A stretch of DNA of 54,361 nt from Thermoplasmatota archaeon (GCA_023379435.1 JAMCUH010000005.1:1-54361); one strand, 5' to 3'. Numbered from the stretch's first letter, positions 9,597-19,487 are shown. Notes: a model not told the origin generated them from the sequence alone. Translations and numbers: made by a program.

Positions 9597-10556
9597 CTAT
9601 CTGGCAAGCTTCCAGTCGGTTTTCTTCACGTACCTTCCAGTATTTCCCATGACGTAATTGTAGGCAGAAAGTGCGGCAGTGGCTCCCATTCCTGCTGAAA
9701 TGACAGCCTGCTTGTACGGAATCTGCGTGACATCACCGCATGCAAAGACACCAGGCATGGATGTGTTACAGTTCATATCCACGATTATCTCCTTTTCATC
9801 GTTGAGTTTAACAAGATTGGCAACAATATCGCTTCTTGAAACATATCCCATTTCCACGAAGAGTGCGTTTGTTCTTATCTCATCCATTTTCTTTTCGGAA
9901 TCTGATATGACGACACTGTTCAGTGTTTCGTCACCCCTAATCTCGGTCACTGACTTTGCATTGAGAATTTCAACGTTCCTCATTGATCTTACAGAATCTA
10001 TTGATTCCTTTTCTCCCCTGAGTTCTTTTGCAGGAGAGATGAAGGTGACATGGGATGCTACGTTTCCAAGGTATATGGCAGATTGTATGGCATGGTCACC
10101 AATCCCGGTCAGAGCAACATCCTTTCCCTTATAGAGAGGGCCATCACATATTGAGCAATATGACACGCCTCTACCTTTGAATTCCTGTTCACCTTTAACA
10201 CCCAGGTCTCTCGGCGTCTTGCCAAATGCAAGTATGACACTTCTTGAATTAAATTCTCCTGTCACGGTTCTTACATTAAAGACACCGTCATTCCTGCTGA
10301 CACTGGTGACCTCATCATACTGGAATTCTGCTCCGTAATCCTGAGCCTGTTCCTGGAACTTCACCATAAGTTCAAAACCCCCTATATCTTTGAACCCTGG
10401 ATAATTCTGAATCCTATCGGTTAGAAGTGCCTGACCGCCGATATCTTTTGTGATGACCAGTGTCTTAAGGTTCTGTCTCGACGTATACAAGGCCGCTGTT
10501 AGACCTGCAGACGCACCACCAACAATGATCACATCATATAATGTTTTATCAGCCAT
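9597..10556 (-). CDS. trxB: Thioredoxin reductase-like flavoprotein
   Basis: GGASAGLTAALYTSRQ FAD motif, CSICD redox centre, ACGDVTQIPYKQAV; canonical NADPH motif (HRRxxxR) absent. Confidence 0.92.
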   Translation of the reverse strand: MADKTLYDVIIVGGASAGLTAALYTSRQNLKTLVITKDIGGQALLTDRIQNYPGFKDIGGFELMVKFQEQAQDYGAEFQYDEVTSVSRNDGVFNVRTVTGEFNSRSVILAFGKTPRDLGVKGEQEFKGRGVSYCSICDGPLYKGKDVALTGIGDHAIQSAIYLGNVASHVTFISPAKELRGEKESIDSVRSMRNVEILNAKSVTEIRGDETLNSVVISDSEKKMDEIRTNALFVEMGYVSRSDIVANLVKLNDEKEIIVDMNCNTSMPGVFACGDVTQIPYKQAVISAGMGATAALSAYNYVMGNTGRYVKKTDWKLAR

Positions 10557-11016
10557 TTATATGCTTAAGTATCTTCTGTTCTATCTGGTTTCTCGGTACA
10601 GCACCTATGATATAATCCACAACCTTTCCGCCTTTGAATAGCATAAGTGTAGGTATGCTCCTAATATTGAACCTTGCGGCTATATTCTGATTTTCATCCA
10701 CGTTAACCTTTCCGAACCTTACCTTTCCTTTGTAGTCCCTTGCAAGCTGCTCAACAACTGGGGACACAAAGCGGCAAGGTGCACACCACGCAGCCCAGAA
10801 GTCAATTAGGCCAAGTGTCGGTTCAGTTATGAATTTCTGAAAACTCATACCGTTCAAATCAATTGGTCTTCCATCATTATCTCCGGAACCCTTCCTGATT
10901 TCCTCCATCATTCTCCTTCTCACATCATCAATATCATTGTCCATATGGGTCTCTCCTTTTTCGTATCTTATTGGACCATTGGTGATTAATTCATCACTAT
11001 TTAAATTTGCGTGCAC
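10549..11016 (-). CDS. trxA: Thioredoxin with N-terminal extension
   Basis: LIDFWAAWCAPCRFVSPVVEQL (WCAPC) and RSIPTLMLFKGG; overlaps trxB by 8 bp. Confidence 0.93.
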   Translation of the reverse strand: MHANLNSDELITNGPIRYEKGETHMDNDIDDVRRRMMEEIRKGSGDNDGRPIDLNGMSFQKFITEPTLGLIDFWAAWCAPCRFVSPVVEQLARDYKGKVRFGKVNVDENQNIAARFNIRSIPTLMLFKGGKVVDYIIGAVPRNQIEQKILKHING

Positions 11017-11029
11017 AGATCTGTTAATT

Positions 11030-11371
11030 TCAAAGAGATATCACAACATAACCATCGTTGACGTATTTTGCAAGTCTCTCCCCAAATGGAGAAAGTTCTA
11101 TGCCGAGGTTAAGTAGGCTCTGATCTACACTGTATTTCTTTGCTACAGCAACACAGGCAGAATCTATAATTCCATTCTTAAGAAGCTCTGTGAAAGCTTC
11201 CTTTGCATCACCTTCCAGCGATGTTACATATTCCTCAACGGGCCCAAAGAGAAGAGCTCTGACATCGTCATATCTCTTTGCCTTTGCCTGCCTTGATGCA
11301 GAGATAATGGCAAGGTCAGCTTTTTCTGGCGCTTCTTTACCTGAAGTTAAAAGGAACAGTACCTTCGTCAT
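11030..11371 (-). CDS. DsrE-like small protein
   Basis: 113 aa; LFLLTSGKEAPEKADLAIISASRQAKAKRYDDVRALLFGPVEEY resembles DsrE/peroxiredoxin-like family; same strand as trxBA. Confidence 0.6.
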   Translation of the reverse strand: MTKVLFLLTSGKEAPEKADLAIISASRQAKAKRYDDVRALLFGPVEEYVTSLEGDAKEAFTELLKNGIIDSACVAVAKKYSVDQSLLNLGIELSPFGERLAKYVNDGYVVISL

Positions 11372-11683
11372 AGAGTGCCGTATATTGCTAAACTAATAAA
11401 ACTTTTACAGTTGAATCCCTCACTTATCTCATAAATACAGTAACAATCGAATAACCATGGAGTGACCCACAGAATGGAAGAAGTAATTGCAAAACGATCA
11501 ATCAAAGAATTTAATAAATGACACCATTGTAAAGCGTTGATCCAACGTGAAACATTATTCCCAGTTTATTCATCTGAATATTAAACAAATCCATCATTTT
11601 GCCAAGATATGATAAAATGAGAGAAAATGCATCACCTTTAAGCCAATTAAATAACAGTAAGGATTATTGATCACATCTGTTAA

Positions 11684-11794
11684 ATGAACCAAGCTCATCT
11701 CATAAACATGCAGGAAGATTCGTATTGCGTAATTGCTCCCAAGACATACAAGAAAGTGCTGGAGGATACTGCCGTTGGGATCTATGATATCTGA
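11684..11794 (+). other. Short ORF (36 aa) in an ORF-poor gap, possible gene remnant or small protein
   Basis: ATG-MNQAHLINMQEDSYCVIAPKTYKKVLEDTAVGIYDI-TGA; composition looks protein-like but no family recognised. Confidence 0.25.
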
Positions 11795-12387
11795 CAAAGT
11801 ACATTGATTCTTCTAATAGCAGGAAGCTGAGCCTAACGCTTGCTTATATGTTTTCCCATAGGGATGCATTGCATTAATTTCATGCACCGGGAGGAAGCAT
11901 AGACTTTAAACCAATACTAACGTGAGGATAGTTATTGCTCAGGAGTCCCCTGATCTCATGCAAGAAAAAGCTGATGACTTTTCTGTTGATTTAATGAGTA
12001 GGGGAAATTAATGGCAGTTTTTACTCGTATATCAGGTGTTAGAATGAAAATCCTGCCAAATTCGCTACCCAGCCTGCGTCTATTCGTTTAGACTCCTTCT
12101 ACAGATAAAACAAGAAAAGATTTACACGTGTCATATGGGTGGCAGCCTTTATCTCCATATTCTGGAAGGCCATTATATGGTGTCACTGAACAACGATGAC
12201 CCTATTAATTTGAGGGAACATTATGCATAAGTCTATTGTGGACAACGATGCAGTGCTTAACCTTGAATTTGATCCGTGAATTCAAATACAGTTCATTTGT
12301 TTATGGGGGCCAGTCATCGGGTATGAAGGATAAAGAAAACGGTGTATAAATTCACAAGATTTTAATTCAATGCTCCAATAAACTTGC

Positions 12388-13566
12388 GTGGAGAACCAGT
12401 TGAATGACGTCAATCTTTCACCCTGGGATACTGCTCTGAGGATTCACGAGTATTCCGAACCCGGAAGCTCTGAATTCAAATCCTCTGAATTACTTATTAA
12501 TATCCTCAGGTACAAAGGCTTCAACGTGATTGATCACTATCTGGGAATAGAAACAGCTTTCAGGGCAACTAAAAAAGTAGGGTCTGGGAAGCCAAGTGTC
12601 GCGTTCCTGGCTGAATATGATGCCTTACCCGGCATAGGTCATGCTTGTGGGCACAATCTTATTGCATCAGCAGCAGCATTTTCAGCAATTAGGACCGCAG
12701 AAATTATCAGCAACGGAACGGTAAATGTAATTGGAACGCCCGATGAAGAGGGAACTGGTAGATGGTCAGGGTCCAAGATTATAATGGCAGAGAAAGGCGC
12801 GTTCAAAGATATTAATCTGGTTCTTGGTTCGCATCCATCTGACGAATGGTCCGTGGGAAGGAGATCCCTCCTTGTGAGAGACTATGCAGTGGAATTCAAA
12901 GGCTTTTCATCCCACGAAGCCGCAAGTCCCGAGCTGGGCAGAAGCGCTCTTGATGCAGCAATTCTCACTTATACAGCAGTTAACATGCTAAGGCAGCATG
13001 TCAGGAGAGATGCGAACGTTGTCATGCATGGTATAATAAAGGAAGGTGGAAAGGCATCAAACGTCACACCTGATCGCTCACTCCTGACATATGGAATAAG
13101 GTCTTCTGATCCTGATTATCATGGAACAATTGTGGAGAAGTTTAGAACAATTGTGGATGGATGTGCTAAAGCAACATTTACAGATTACGAAATAAGAGAA
13201 ATAGGGCCTCTCTTCTCAATTACAAAGATCAATCCAACTCTTTCCAACTATATAAGAAACAAATTGATAGAAATGAACGTCGCCTGCCCAACCTTGCAAG
13301 AGACGTGGAGTCTCCCTCCAGGAGGATCAACGGATTTTGCCAACGTTTCGCAGGTCGTTCCGGCACTTGAGCTTGACTTCCAGGTCGCTAGGCGTGGGAC
13401 CCCATGGCATTCAAACGAGTCGCTTAAGGCCGCGATTTCTGATATGGCAAGAAAATCTCTGAACATCGTTATTAGAGTGCTCAGCGAAACTGCGAAATAT
13501 TTCACGGACTCTGAAGAATTCAGGGATAACATCAGAAGGGATTTCATAGACGATCCTATGAAATAG
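12388..13566 (+). CDS. M20-family metallopeptidase/amidohydrolase
   Basis: AFLAEYDALPGIGHACGHNLIASA, GTPDEEGTGRWSGSKIIM, GGSTDFANVSQVVPALELDF; TATA-like TGTATAAATTC shortly upstream; probable GTG start. Confidence 0.9.
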   Translation: MENQLNDVNLSPWDTALRIHEYSEPGSSEFKSSELLINILRYKGFNVIDHYLGIETAFRATKKVGSGKPSVAFLAEYDALPGIGHACGHNLIASAAAFSAIRTAEIISNGTVNVIGTPDEEGTGRWSGSKIIMAEKGAFKDINLVLGSHPSDEWSVGRRSLLVRDYAVEFKGFSSHEAASPELGRSALDAAILTYTAVNMLRQHVRRDANVVMHGIIKEGGKASNVTPDRSLLTYGIRSSDPDYHGTIVEKFRTIVDGCAKATFTDYEIREIGPLFSITKINPTLSNYIRNKLIEMNVACPTLQETWSLPPGGSTDFANVSQVVPALELDFQVARRGTPWHSNESLKAAISDMARKSLNIVIRVLSETAKYFTDSEEFRDNIRRDFIDDPMK

Positions 13567-13739
13567 CCTCCTCATATCTCATGTGAGTTAGGAGATAATT
13601 AAGGTTGTTTATCGCAAATACCAATTGAAAGGCATTGTAAATAATATTGGGATCGCTTAGTTATAGACTGCTGTCCAGGATTCTCCAGTGGGTGATATAA
13701 TTGGAAAATTATATATATTGTAAAGAGGTGAGTTCATAC

Positions 13740-14504
13740 ATGAGCAAGAGAGGCAGGTTATTCATTCATTTTGCAGTAATTGCAGTGATAATGCTCGTAG
13801 TTCCCGTTTCCTTCTATGAATTCTCAAACTTAAGATATTCAGGTGTAAATAATGTCAATATCGGCATAACCGATAATGTATGGGATGTTGATAGGGGAGG
13901 TAATTGTTATGGGGTTGCTTTCTTTCCCAATGCAACCTCCACCACCACATTTACTCATGGTGGTTCATTGAACTCCAGTCTGAGCCTTTCTCTCCGCAAT
14001 ATTGTTGGTTTCTATACCTCGGAGGGTTATTGTTGTATACTTGTAAATGACTTCACCATATCTGGAATTATTCACGGAAACATAAGGCCAAGAAGCATTA
14101 TGTTAGGGCAAATCGAAGGTGCGAAGTTCCCCTATTCCATGAGATTCACGCTAAAGCCTGGCTTTGAAAAAAGCTTCAACACATCAAAAATCAACTGTTG
14201 GAATTTTACTGACTGTAATTACAGATTTGTAAATGGAACTGATTTTTATGAAGGATGGGCATACTGCAACATTTCACTCCTTAATGATTCTGCAGGACAG
14301 GCGCTGTTCCTTTCTAATGACGGCCAAAAAAACATCACATATTCATTCAGTCTTTCAAACAGGATTCTTTTACAATTATTCCCAAAGTGTTACCACAGTG
14401 ACATAACGAAGTACTTTCTTGATTTATCCATCAGCATAAATGGTCTGGGAAAACCAGTTCAGACACAGATAAACATTGAAATGATAAGAAAGAGTGCAAC
14501 ATGA
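13740..14504 (+). CDS. Secreted/membrane-anchored protein, unknown
   Basis: N-terminal hydrophobic helix (RLFIHFAVIAVIMLVVPVSF) and many NxS/T sequons; likely ATG at 13740 within the longer ORF 13701-14504. Confidence 0.6.
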   Translation: MSKRGRLFIHFAVIAVIMLVVPVSFYEFSNLRYSGVNNVNIGITDNVWDVDRGGNCYGVAFFPNATSTTTFTHGGSLNSSLSLSLRNIVGFYTSEGYCCILVNDFTISGIIHGNIRPRSIMLGQIEGAKFPYSMRFTLKPGFEKSFNTSKINCWNFTDCNYRFVNGTDFYEGWAYCNISLLNDSAGQALFLSNDGQKNITYSFSLSNRILLQLFPKCYHSDITKYFLDLSISINGLGKPVQTQINIEMIRKSAT

Positions 14505-14814
14505 GATGCGCGGTTTAACAAAATAGAGGTTGCAACAGGGATAACCGTTTGGGATCGACAGGAACCCGAGAGACCCTTTGGATACTTTTAGGCAGTTGAA
14601 GCATCGTAAGTTAAATTTCAAAGGTTAAGCATCAAACGGGTAATGCAGTGAATAAAATGTTATAGAAGTTGTTGAGTTATTCGAACACTTTATGCATAAA
14701 AATTTTCAAAATTTTATTTTCCTTCTGGAAGATCATGAAAGATGTGCTAATTCTTGCGGAATTTTTCTACCATCTTAAAAAAATAACAGAATAATCTATA
14801 ATCAGGAATCTCAT

Positions 14815-15381
14815 TTATTTCTGGTTTTTGATGGCAGACATAGCCTTTGCTTCAGTCTCATCGATCCTATCCTTAAGCGTGCCAGTTGCTTTCTCGGGAT
14901 CGATGCCTTTTGATATCCAGAATTTTTTGAAAAAGTATCTGAGATTGAAAGTATCCGGGCTCATGAAGTCAAGGTTCACTGTTACATAACGAACTATGCT
15001 ATCCACCAGTTTATCCATGTCCCTAAAGAGATATTCATACTGGCCTGTCTCAGTTACACTGACCCTGGATGTTCCAGAATCTGTAACTTTCACGGGAGGT
15101 TCTTCCGAAAGGACAAGAACGTTCACTATCCCGTTGTAAGGAAAGGCAAGCTCTATTCGTGTAGGAGTTACATTCCCTGAATTATCTTTACTTCCCTCTT
15201 CAAAATAGTAAAGCAGCTTATCACCGATGCTTTTGGAAAGTTCAATGAATGTTGGCACATCTGCGTCAGAAGATATCATGGAAAATGGATGTATGCTGGG
15301 GGGCGTCATAACGTTCAGCAAACGCAAGCCAGTATTGGCAGCCCGTTGAATTTCAGTTTTTTCGGCCTTAAAATCCTTCAT
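14815..15381 (-). CDS. Conserved-looking hypothetical protein
   Basis: 188-aa ORF with globular composition; no family recognised. Confidence 0.6.
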   Translation of the reverse strand: MKDFKAEKTEIQRAANTGLRLLNVMTPPSIHPFSMISSDADVPTFIELSKSIGDKLLYYFEEGSKDNSGNVTPTRIELAFPYNGIVNVLVLSEEPPVKVTDSGTSRVSVTETGQYEYLFRDMDKLVDSIVRYVTVNLDFMSPDTFNLRYFFKKFWISKGIDPEKATGTLKDRIDETEAKAMSAIKNQK

Positions 15382-15459
15382 GATCAGATATTGATTAATC
15401 CCTTATCAATATAGTAATAACATTTACCCTCTGACTATTCATTGATTGAATCAGAAGAA

Positions 15460-16728
15460 TTAAGGTCTTTCTTTAATTGTTCCACCTGAAGGGCTTCCGG
15501 CAGGCTTGTTTCTTATGAGAATCTGGTAAAGTGGAAGAAGGACACTTTTCCTTTCCTTTGGCTCCTTAAGTCTCAAGAACAGCAGGGATGAACTGAACCT
15601 TCCAACGAACACTATTATGTACGAATACATCAGTGCTATTTTGAGCGGGTAAAGGGACATTAGGTAGCTTAGGAGGTATCCTCCGGCCAGAGCTCCAAAC
15701 AGGTATATGAGGCCGTTGAAACCATTAATAATGGAAATAAATTCAGCCCTGCTGTTATCTGGTATGATATCAAGAAGATATGAATTCATCACGACATTCT
15801 GAATGGCGCTTAGCACACCACTGTACAGTTCCAGTACAAGGAACTCATCCAGATTTCCGAAAAAGGCATAAAAGATAGGGATGAAGCTAAGCATAACCTT
15901 GTTAACAAATATCATAGGGGGGCGATTCGATCTGTCTGTGAATTTTCCAAGGAGTAGCTGTATTCCCAGGGCAGACGAGGAAGCAAAAATAGTCAGAATG
16001 GCAACCTCGTCCAGTGTAAAATGCATCACGCTAACTATTGTAATTGGAAACATGGGCCACGCCAGAGACCAGAAAAAACCCTGAGTATTCGTGGCTATGA
16101 AGTATTTATAGAAATAGTTTGTATTTTTCAGTGTTCTGAGAGTTTTAACCAGGCTTCCTCCCTGTTTTGCAATCCTCCTTTTTTCCCTAATACCGTATAT
16201 GGCAACAATCGATATGAGATAACTTGCTGCTGCTGTATAAAATGGAATAGCTATGCTTGAAGTCACCTCTCCCCCCAGGAAGAATGTCATTACTAGAAGA
16301 GAAAGAATCGTTCCAAGAGAACTAAAGCTGTTCACCCTTGAAAGGAATTTTGCCCGGCCTGAGATTTCTGTTTCATCAGCAATGAGAGAAAACCAGTTCA
16401 CTGTGATCAGCGCTGTGAATAATGAAATTGTCCCGTATACGAGAATGAGTTCAATTGGGGTTCTTGTATGAACCATGAGGAACCACATTAGAGCAAGAAT
16501 TCCGCCACCTATCATGAGAAATGGTCTTCTGTATCCGACCTTATCACTAAGTCTTCCCCAAAGCAATTGACCACCATTGGAAACTGCGTTGGATATTGAT
16601 TGTAACCATCCCATTTCAACTGCCGATGCACCTATAAGAACCCCGTAAACACCGACGAATGCTGATGCTGCTGTGGCGCCAACTGAAACAACGAATGATC
16701 TAAATGTGATGAGAAAGCTGTTCTTCAT
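15460..16728 (-). CDS. Major facilitator superfamily transporter
   Basis: 422 aa, about 12 hydrophobic segments, WGRLSDKVGYRRPFLMIGG MFS signature. Confidence 0.88.
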   Translation of the reverse strand: MKNSFLITFRSFVVSVGATAASAFVGVYGVLIGASAVEMGWLQSISNAVSNGGQLLWGRLSDKVGYRRPFLMIGGGILALMWFLMVHTRTPIELILVYGTISLFTALITVNWFSLIADETEISGRAKFLSRVNSFSSLGTILSLLVMTFFLGGEVTSSIAIPFYTAAASYLISIVAIYGIREKRRIAKQGGSLVKTLRTLKNTNYFYKYFIATNTQGFFWSLAWPMFPITIVSVMHFTLDEVAILTIFASSSALGIQLLLGKFTDRSNRPPMIFVNKVMLSFIPIFYAFFGNLDEFLVLELYSGVLSAIQNVVMNSYLLDIIPDNSRAEFISIINGFNGLIYLFGALAGGYLLSYLMSLYPLKIALMYSYIIVFVGRFSSSLLFLRLKEPKERKSVLLPLYQILIRNKPAGSPSGGTIKERP

Positions 16729-16931
16729 GCTCTTTCTTCTTGAATTTCGGAGGAATGCGTTTCAAAAAGATAAGCCTTCACCTGATTGGTCACATACCTT
16801 TATACACACAAGGAATGCAGGATGAATACATTATATGGTGGCAAAACTACTTACAGCAAATTTTTTCAGAAGAAATAGATTTTACACTGAAAGATAGAAA
16901 AAGTATTGATATGAGATGGTATTGACTATTT

Positions 16932-17972
16932 GTGGTAACTGATTCATGGGGACGACCCGTGACAAGCCTCAGGATACAGCTCAATGCCATATGCAATTTT
17001 AAGTGCATATTCTGCCACATGGAGGGAACACCCATCAATGGTTCCCAGATGGAACCTTCCGAGATAGAATCTGTTCTGAGAACAGCAGCAAGATTCGGCG
17101 TGAGAAAAGTAAAATTCACTGGAGGAGAACCCCTTTTGAGGAGGGATATTGCCGAAATTATAAGAAGAACCAGGAGCATCATTCTGGGTGATATCTCTCT
17201 CACCACTAATGGAACTCTCTTGAAAAACAAGGCGAAAATTCTAAGGGAAGCCGGGCTTGATAGAATCAACATTTCCCTTCACTCAATTGAGCCTGGTGAT
17301 TTTCAGTTCATAACCGGAACGGATTCAATAGATAAGGTAAGGGAAGGAATCAGGGAGGCCAAGGCTGCAGGTTTCAGAAACATTAAACTAAATTTCGTTG
17401 TTCTAAAAGGCATCAACGTTGATCAGATACCGAAAATGATCGATTTTTGCGCCCATGAAGACCTGACTCTTCAGCTCATAGAATATGAGACAACAAGGGA
17501 AAATGAAAACAGTGATGAATATCTGAGATATCATTATTCCATTGATGGCATAGAGAACGACATACGCAATATGGCAATCAGGAAGGAGAGTAATGATCTC
17601 CACCTCAGACCCATTTATACAATTATGCATAATGGAAAGGAGTGCAGGATAGAAGTTGTAAAACCCATGCACAACGCCGAGTTCTGTATGAACTGCACAC
17701 GACTGAGGTTGACATCTGATGGTAAATTAAAGACCTGTCTAATGAGAGACGATAATTATATCGACATTCTTCCATCTCTCAAATCAAAGGGAAACATAGA
17801 TGACCTCTATGTTAAAAGCATTAAGTTAAGGGAGCCATACTGGAAATATGATGAAGGAGAAGAGCATAAGAGTGAAATATTTTGCAAAGTACCGGGAGTT
17901 GCTGGGAATAGGAGAAGAGAGACTTTCCACACGATGCGAAACGGTGGGTGGACTGTTGGAGGAAATAAGTAA
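16932..17972 (+). CDS. moaA: GTP 3',8-cyclase (molybdenum cofactor biosynthesis, radical SAM)
   Basis: RPVTSLRIQLNAICNFKCIFCHMEG (CxxxCxxC), KFTGGEPLLR, C-terminal cluster CMNCTRLRLTSDGKLKTCL; GTG start. Confidence 0.92.
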   Translation: MVTDSWGRPVTSLRIQLNAICNFKCIFCHMEGTPINGSQMEPSEIESVLRTAARFGVRKVKFTGGEPLLRRDIAEIIRRTRSIILGDISLTTNGTLLKNKAKILREAGLDRINISLHSIEPGDFQFITGTDSIDKVREGIREAKAAGFRNIKLNFVVLKGINVDQIPKMIDFCAHEDLTLQLIEYETTRENENSDEYLRYHYSIDGIENDIRNMAIRKESNDLHLRPIYTIMHNGKECRIEVVKPMHNAEFCMNCTRLRLTSDGKLKTCLMRDDNYIDILPSLKSKGNIDDLYVKSIKLREPYWKYDEGEEHKSEIFCKVPGVAGNRRRETFHTMRNGGWTVGGNK

Positions 17973-18099
17973 AAGACATCCTGAACTTGTTTCCCACAAG
18001 GACTTCCTGATTTCGAGAAACCAGAATTACGCTGATCCAGATTCCATTCTGGCAGACGGTGATGAGATCGGCATACTTCCACCAGTTTCTGGTGGTTGA
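17848..18099 (+). CDS. moaD: MoaD-like ubiquitin-fold sulfur carrier
   Basis: VKYFAKYRELLGIGEERLS...LLEEISKRHPEL...EIGILPPVSGG, C-terminal GG; overlaps moaA ORF by 125 bp. Confidence 0.9.
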   Translation: MMKEKSIRVKYFAKYRELLGIGEERLSTRCETVGGLLEEISKRHPELVSHKDFLISRNQNYADPDSILADGDEIGILPPVSGG

Positions 18100-18119
18100 T
18101 TGTGCGCGTAATATTTTAA

Positions 18120-18917
18120 ATGTGGGCGAAATGGAGAGTGGCGATCCTGGATATTGAAAGGTTCAAAGGCCAAATCGTTCTTCCGGATATATCAGTGGAA
18201 GGTCAAAAGAAGATAGGATCATCAACTGTGGCGGTGGTGGGGCTTGGCGGAACAGGGTCCATGGCGTCGGAACTTTTCGCAAGAATGGGTGTGGGGAAGC
18301 TTATCCTTTTTGACGGAGACCGTGTTTCGCTCTCAAACATCCACAGGCAGATATTATACAGTGAGAATGATGTCGGAAAGTTTAAAGCAGAAGCTGCAGC
18401 AGAACACCTAAGTAAAGAAACATCAGTTACGAAAATAATATCAAGAAATATCAGGATCAGCGATAAGAATGTGGGTGAGCTCTTATCATGCGACATAGTT
18501 TTTGATGGAACAGACAATTTCCCCTCTCGCCATGTGATTGACTTATTTTCTATTAGATCTGGGATTCCATGGGTAATGTGTTCTGCTGTTGAGTATTATG
18601 GACAGGCAAAAGCCATATTACCCGGGATAACATCGTGCCTTTCCTGTATGCATTTCCCAACGAGGGATGAGAGATTTTCTTGCAGTGATGCCGGTATATT
18701 CCCTCCTCTTGTTACTGCAATATCATCCCTGGCAGCTGGTATGGCTGTATCAATTATGGTTGGAGGAAAGGTATCCGGGGATCTTTTCACACTGGATATG
18801 AGAACAATGGAACTTGTCAGGATAAGGGTCGACAGGAACCCTGAATGCACCGTATGTGGAACGCATGGTATGGGAAATACTGTGGGTTCAGAAAAACAGT
18901 ACGAATCCGGACACTGA
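18120..18917 (+). CDS. E1-like ThiF/MoeB/HesA adenylyltransferase
   Basis: VAVVGLGGTGSMASELFARMGVGKLILFDGDRVSLSNIHRQILY, CLSC and CTVC zinc-binding pairs. Confidence 0.9.
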   Translation: MWAKWRVAILDIERFKGQIVLPDISVEGQKKIGSSTVAVVGLGGTGSMASELFARMGVGKLILFDGDRVSLSNIHRQILYSENDVGKFKAEAAAEHLSKETSVTKIISRNIRISDKNVGELLSCDIVFDGTDNFPSRHVIDLFSIRSGIPWVMCSAVEYYGQAKAILPGITSCLSCMHFPTRDERFSCSDAGIFPPLVTAISSLAAGMAVSIMVGGKVSGDLFTLDMRTMELVRIRVDRNPECTVCGTHGMGNTVGSEKQYESGH

Positions 18918-18929
18918 ATCGAAATGGTT

Positions 18930-19487
18930 TTAGTTCAGGTCAGAAGGTAAATCAATATCCTTTATCTCAAGCTGATTCAATTCTATATAGATATTGTCCC
19001 TTTCCCTCATCACTATACTTTTGGCCCCTTTGTCTCCGTCCAGGGCAAAGAGCTCCCCGAAATAAGATCTTGGAAAAAGTACTGGCACAACAGGAACAGA
19101 ATTAAAGATACCTGAAATTATCCTTTCAGGAAATTCCTTATGTCTCGTGATGTATTTGTTTATCAAATGTGAGCCTATATTTGGCATATCGGCTGGTATG
19201 ATGATAGCGCCGGTTGCCATCTCGCTTACCCTTGATATCCCCACGGAGATGGAATGCCCCATTCCTCTTTCAGGGGAATTATTCAAGACCACATCCACAT
19301 TTTTTTCTGGAATGAATCTTTCAGTGGTGGAATTCACAACAGCAACAGTCTGAGAAACATCTGATCTTATCACACTGTCAAGAATATAGGAAAAGAGAAT
19401 CCTTCCGTTGTATAGTGATCCAAGCTTCATGGAGCCGAATCTTGTTGATTTGCCTGCCGCAAGGATTATGGCAGATACGAATGCCAT
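18930..19487 (-). CDS. MobA/MocA-like molybdenum cofactor nucleotidyltransferase
   Basis: SAIILAAGKSTRFGSMKL signature, GMGHSISVGI, IIIPADMPNIGSHLINKYI. Confidence 0.85.
   Translation of the reverse strand: MAFVSAIILAAGKSTRFGSMKLGSLYNGRILFSYILDSVIRSDVSQTVAVVNSTTERFIPEKNVDVVLNNSPERGMGHSISVGISRVSEMATGAIIIPADMPNIGSHLINKYITRHKEFPERIISGIFNSVPVVPVLFPRSYFGELFALDGDKGAKSIVMRERDNIYIELNQLEIKDIDLPSDLN

Noticed and set aside
11594-11797. 67-aa minus-strand ORF
   Set aside because: Overlaps the plus-strand 36-aa frame; no recognisable domain; kept only as part of the ORF-poor gap observation.
14424-14621. 65-aa minus-strand ORF with CxxC
   Set aside because: Overlaps the 3' end of the secreted-protein gene; no convincing domain; more likely chance.
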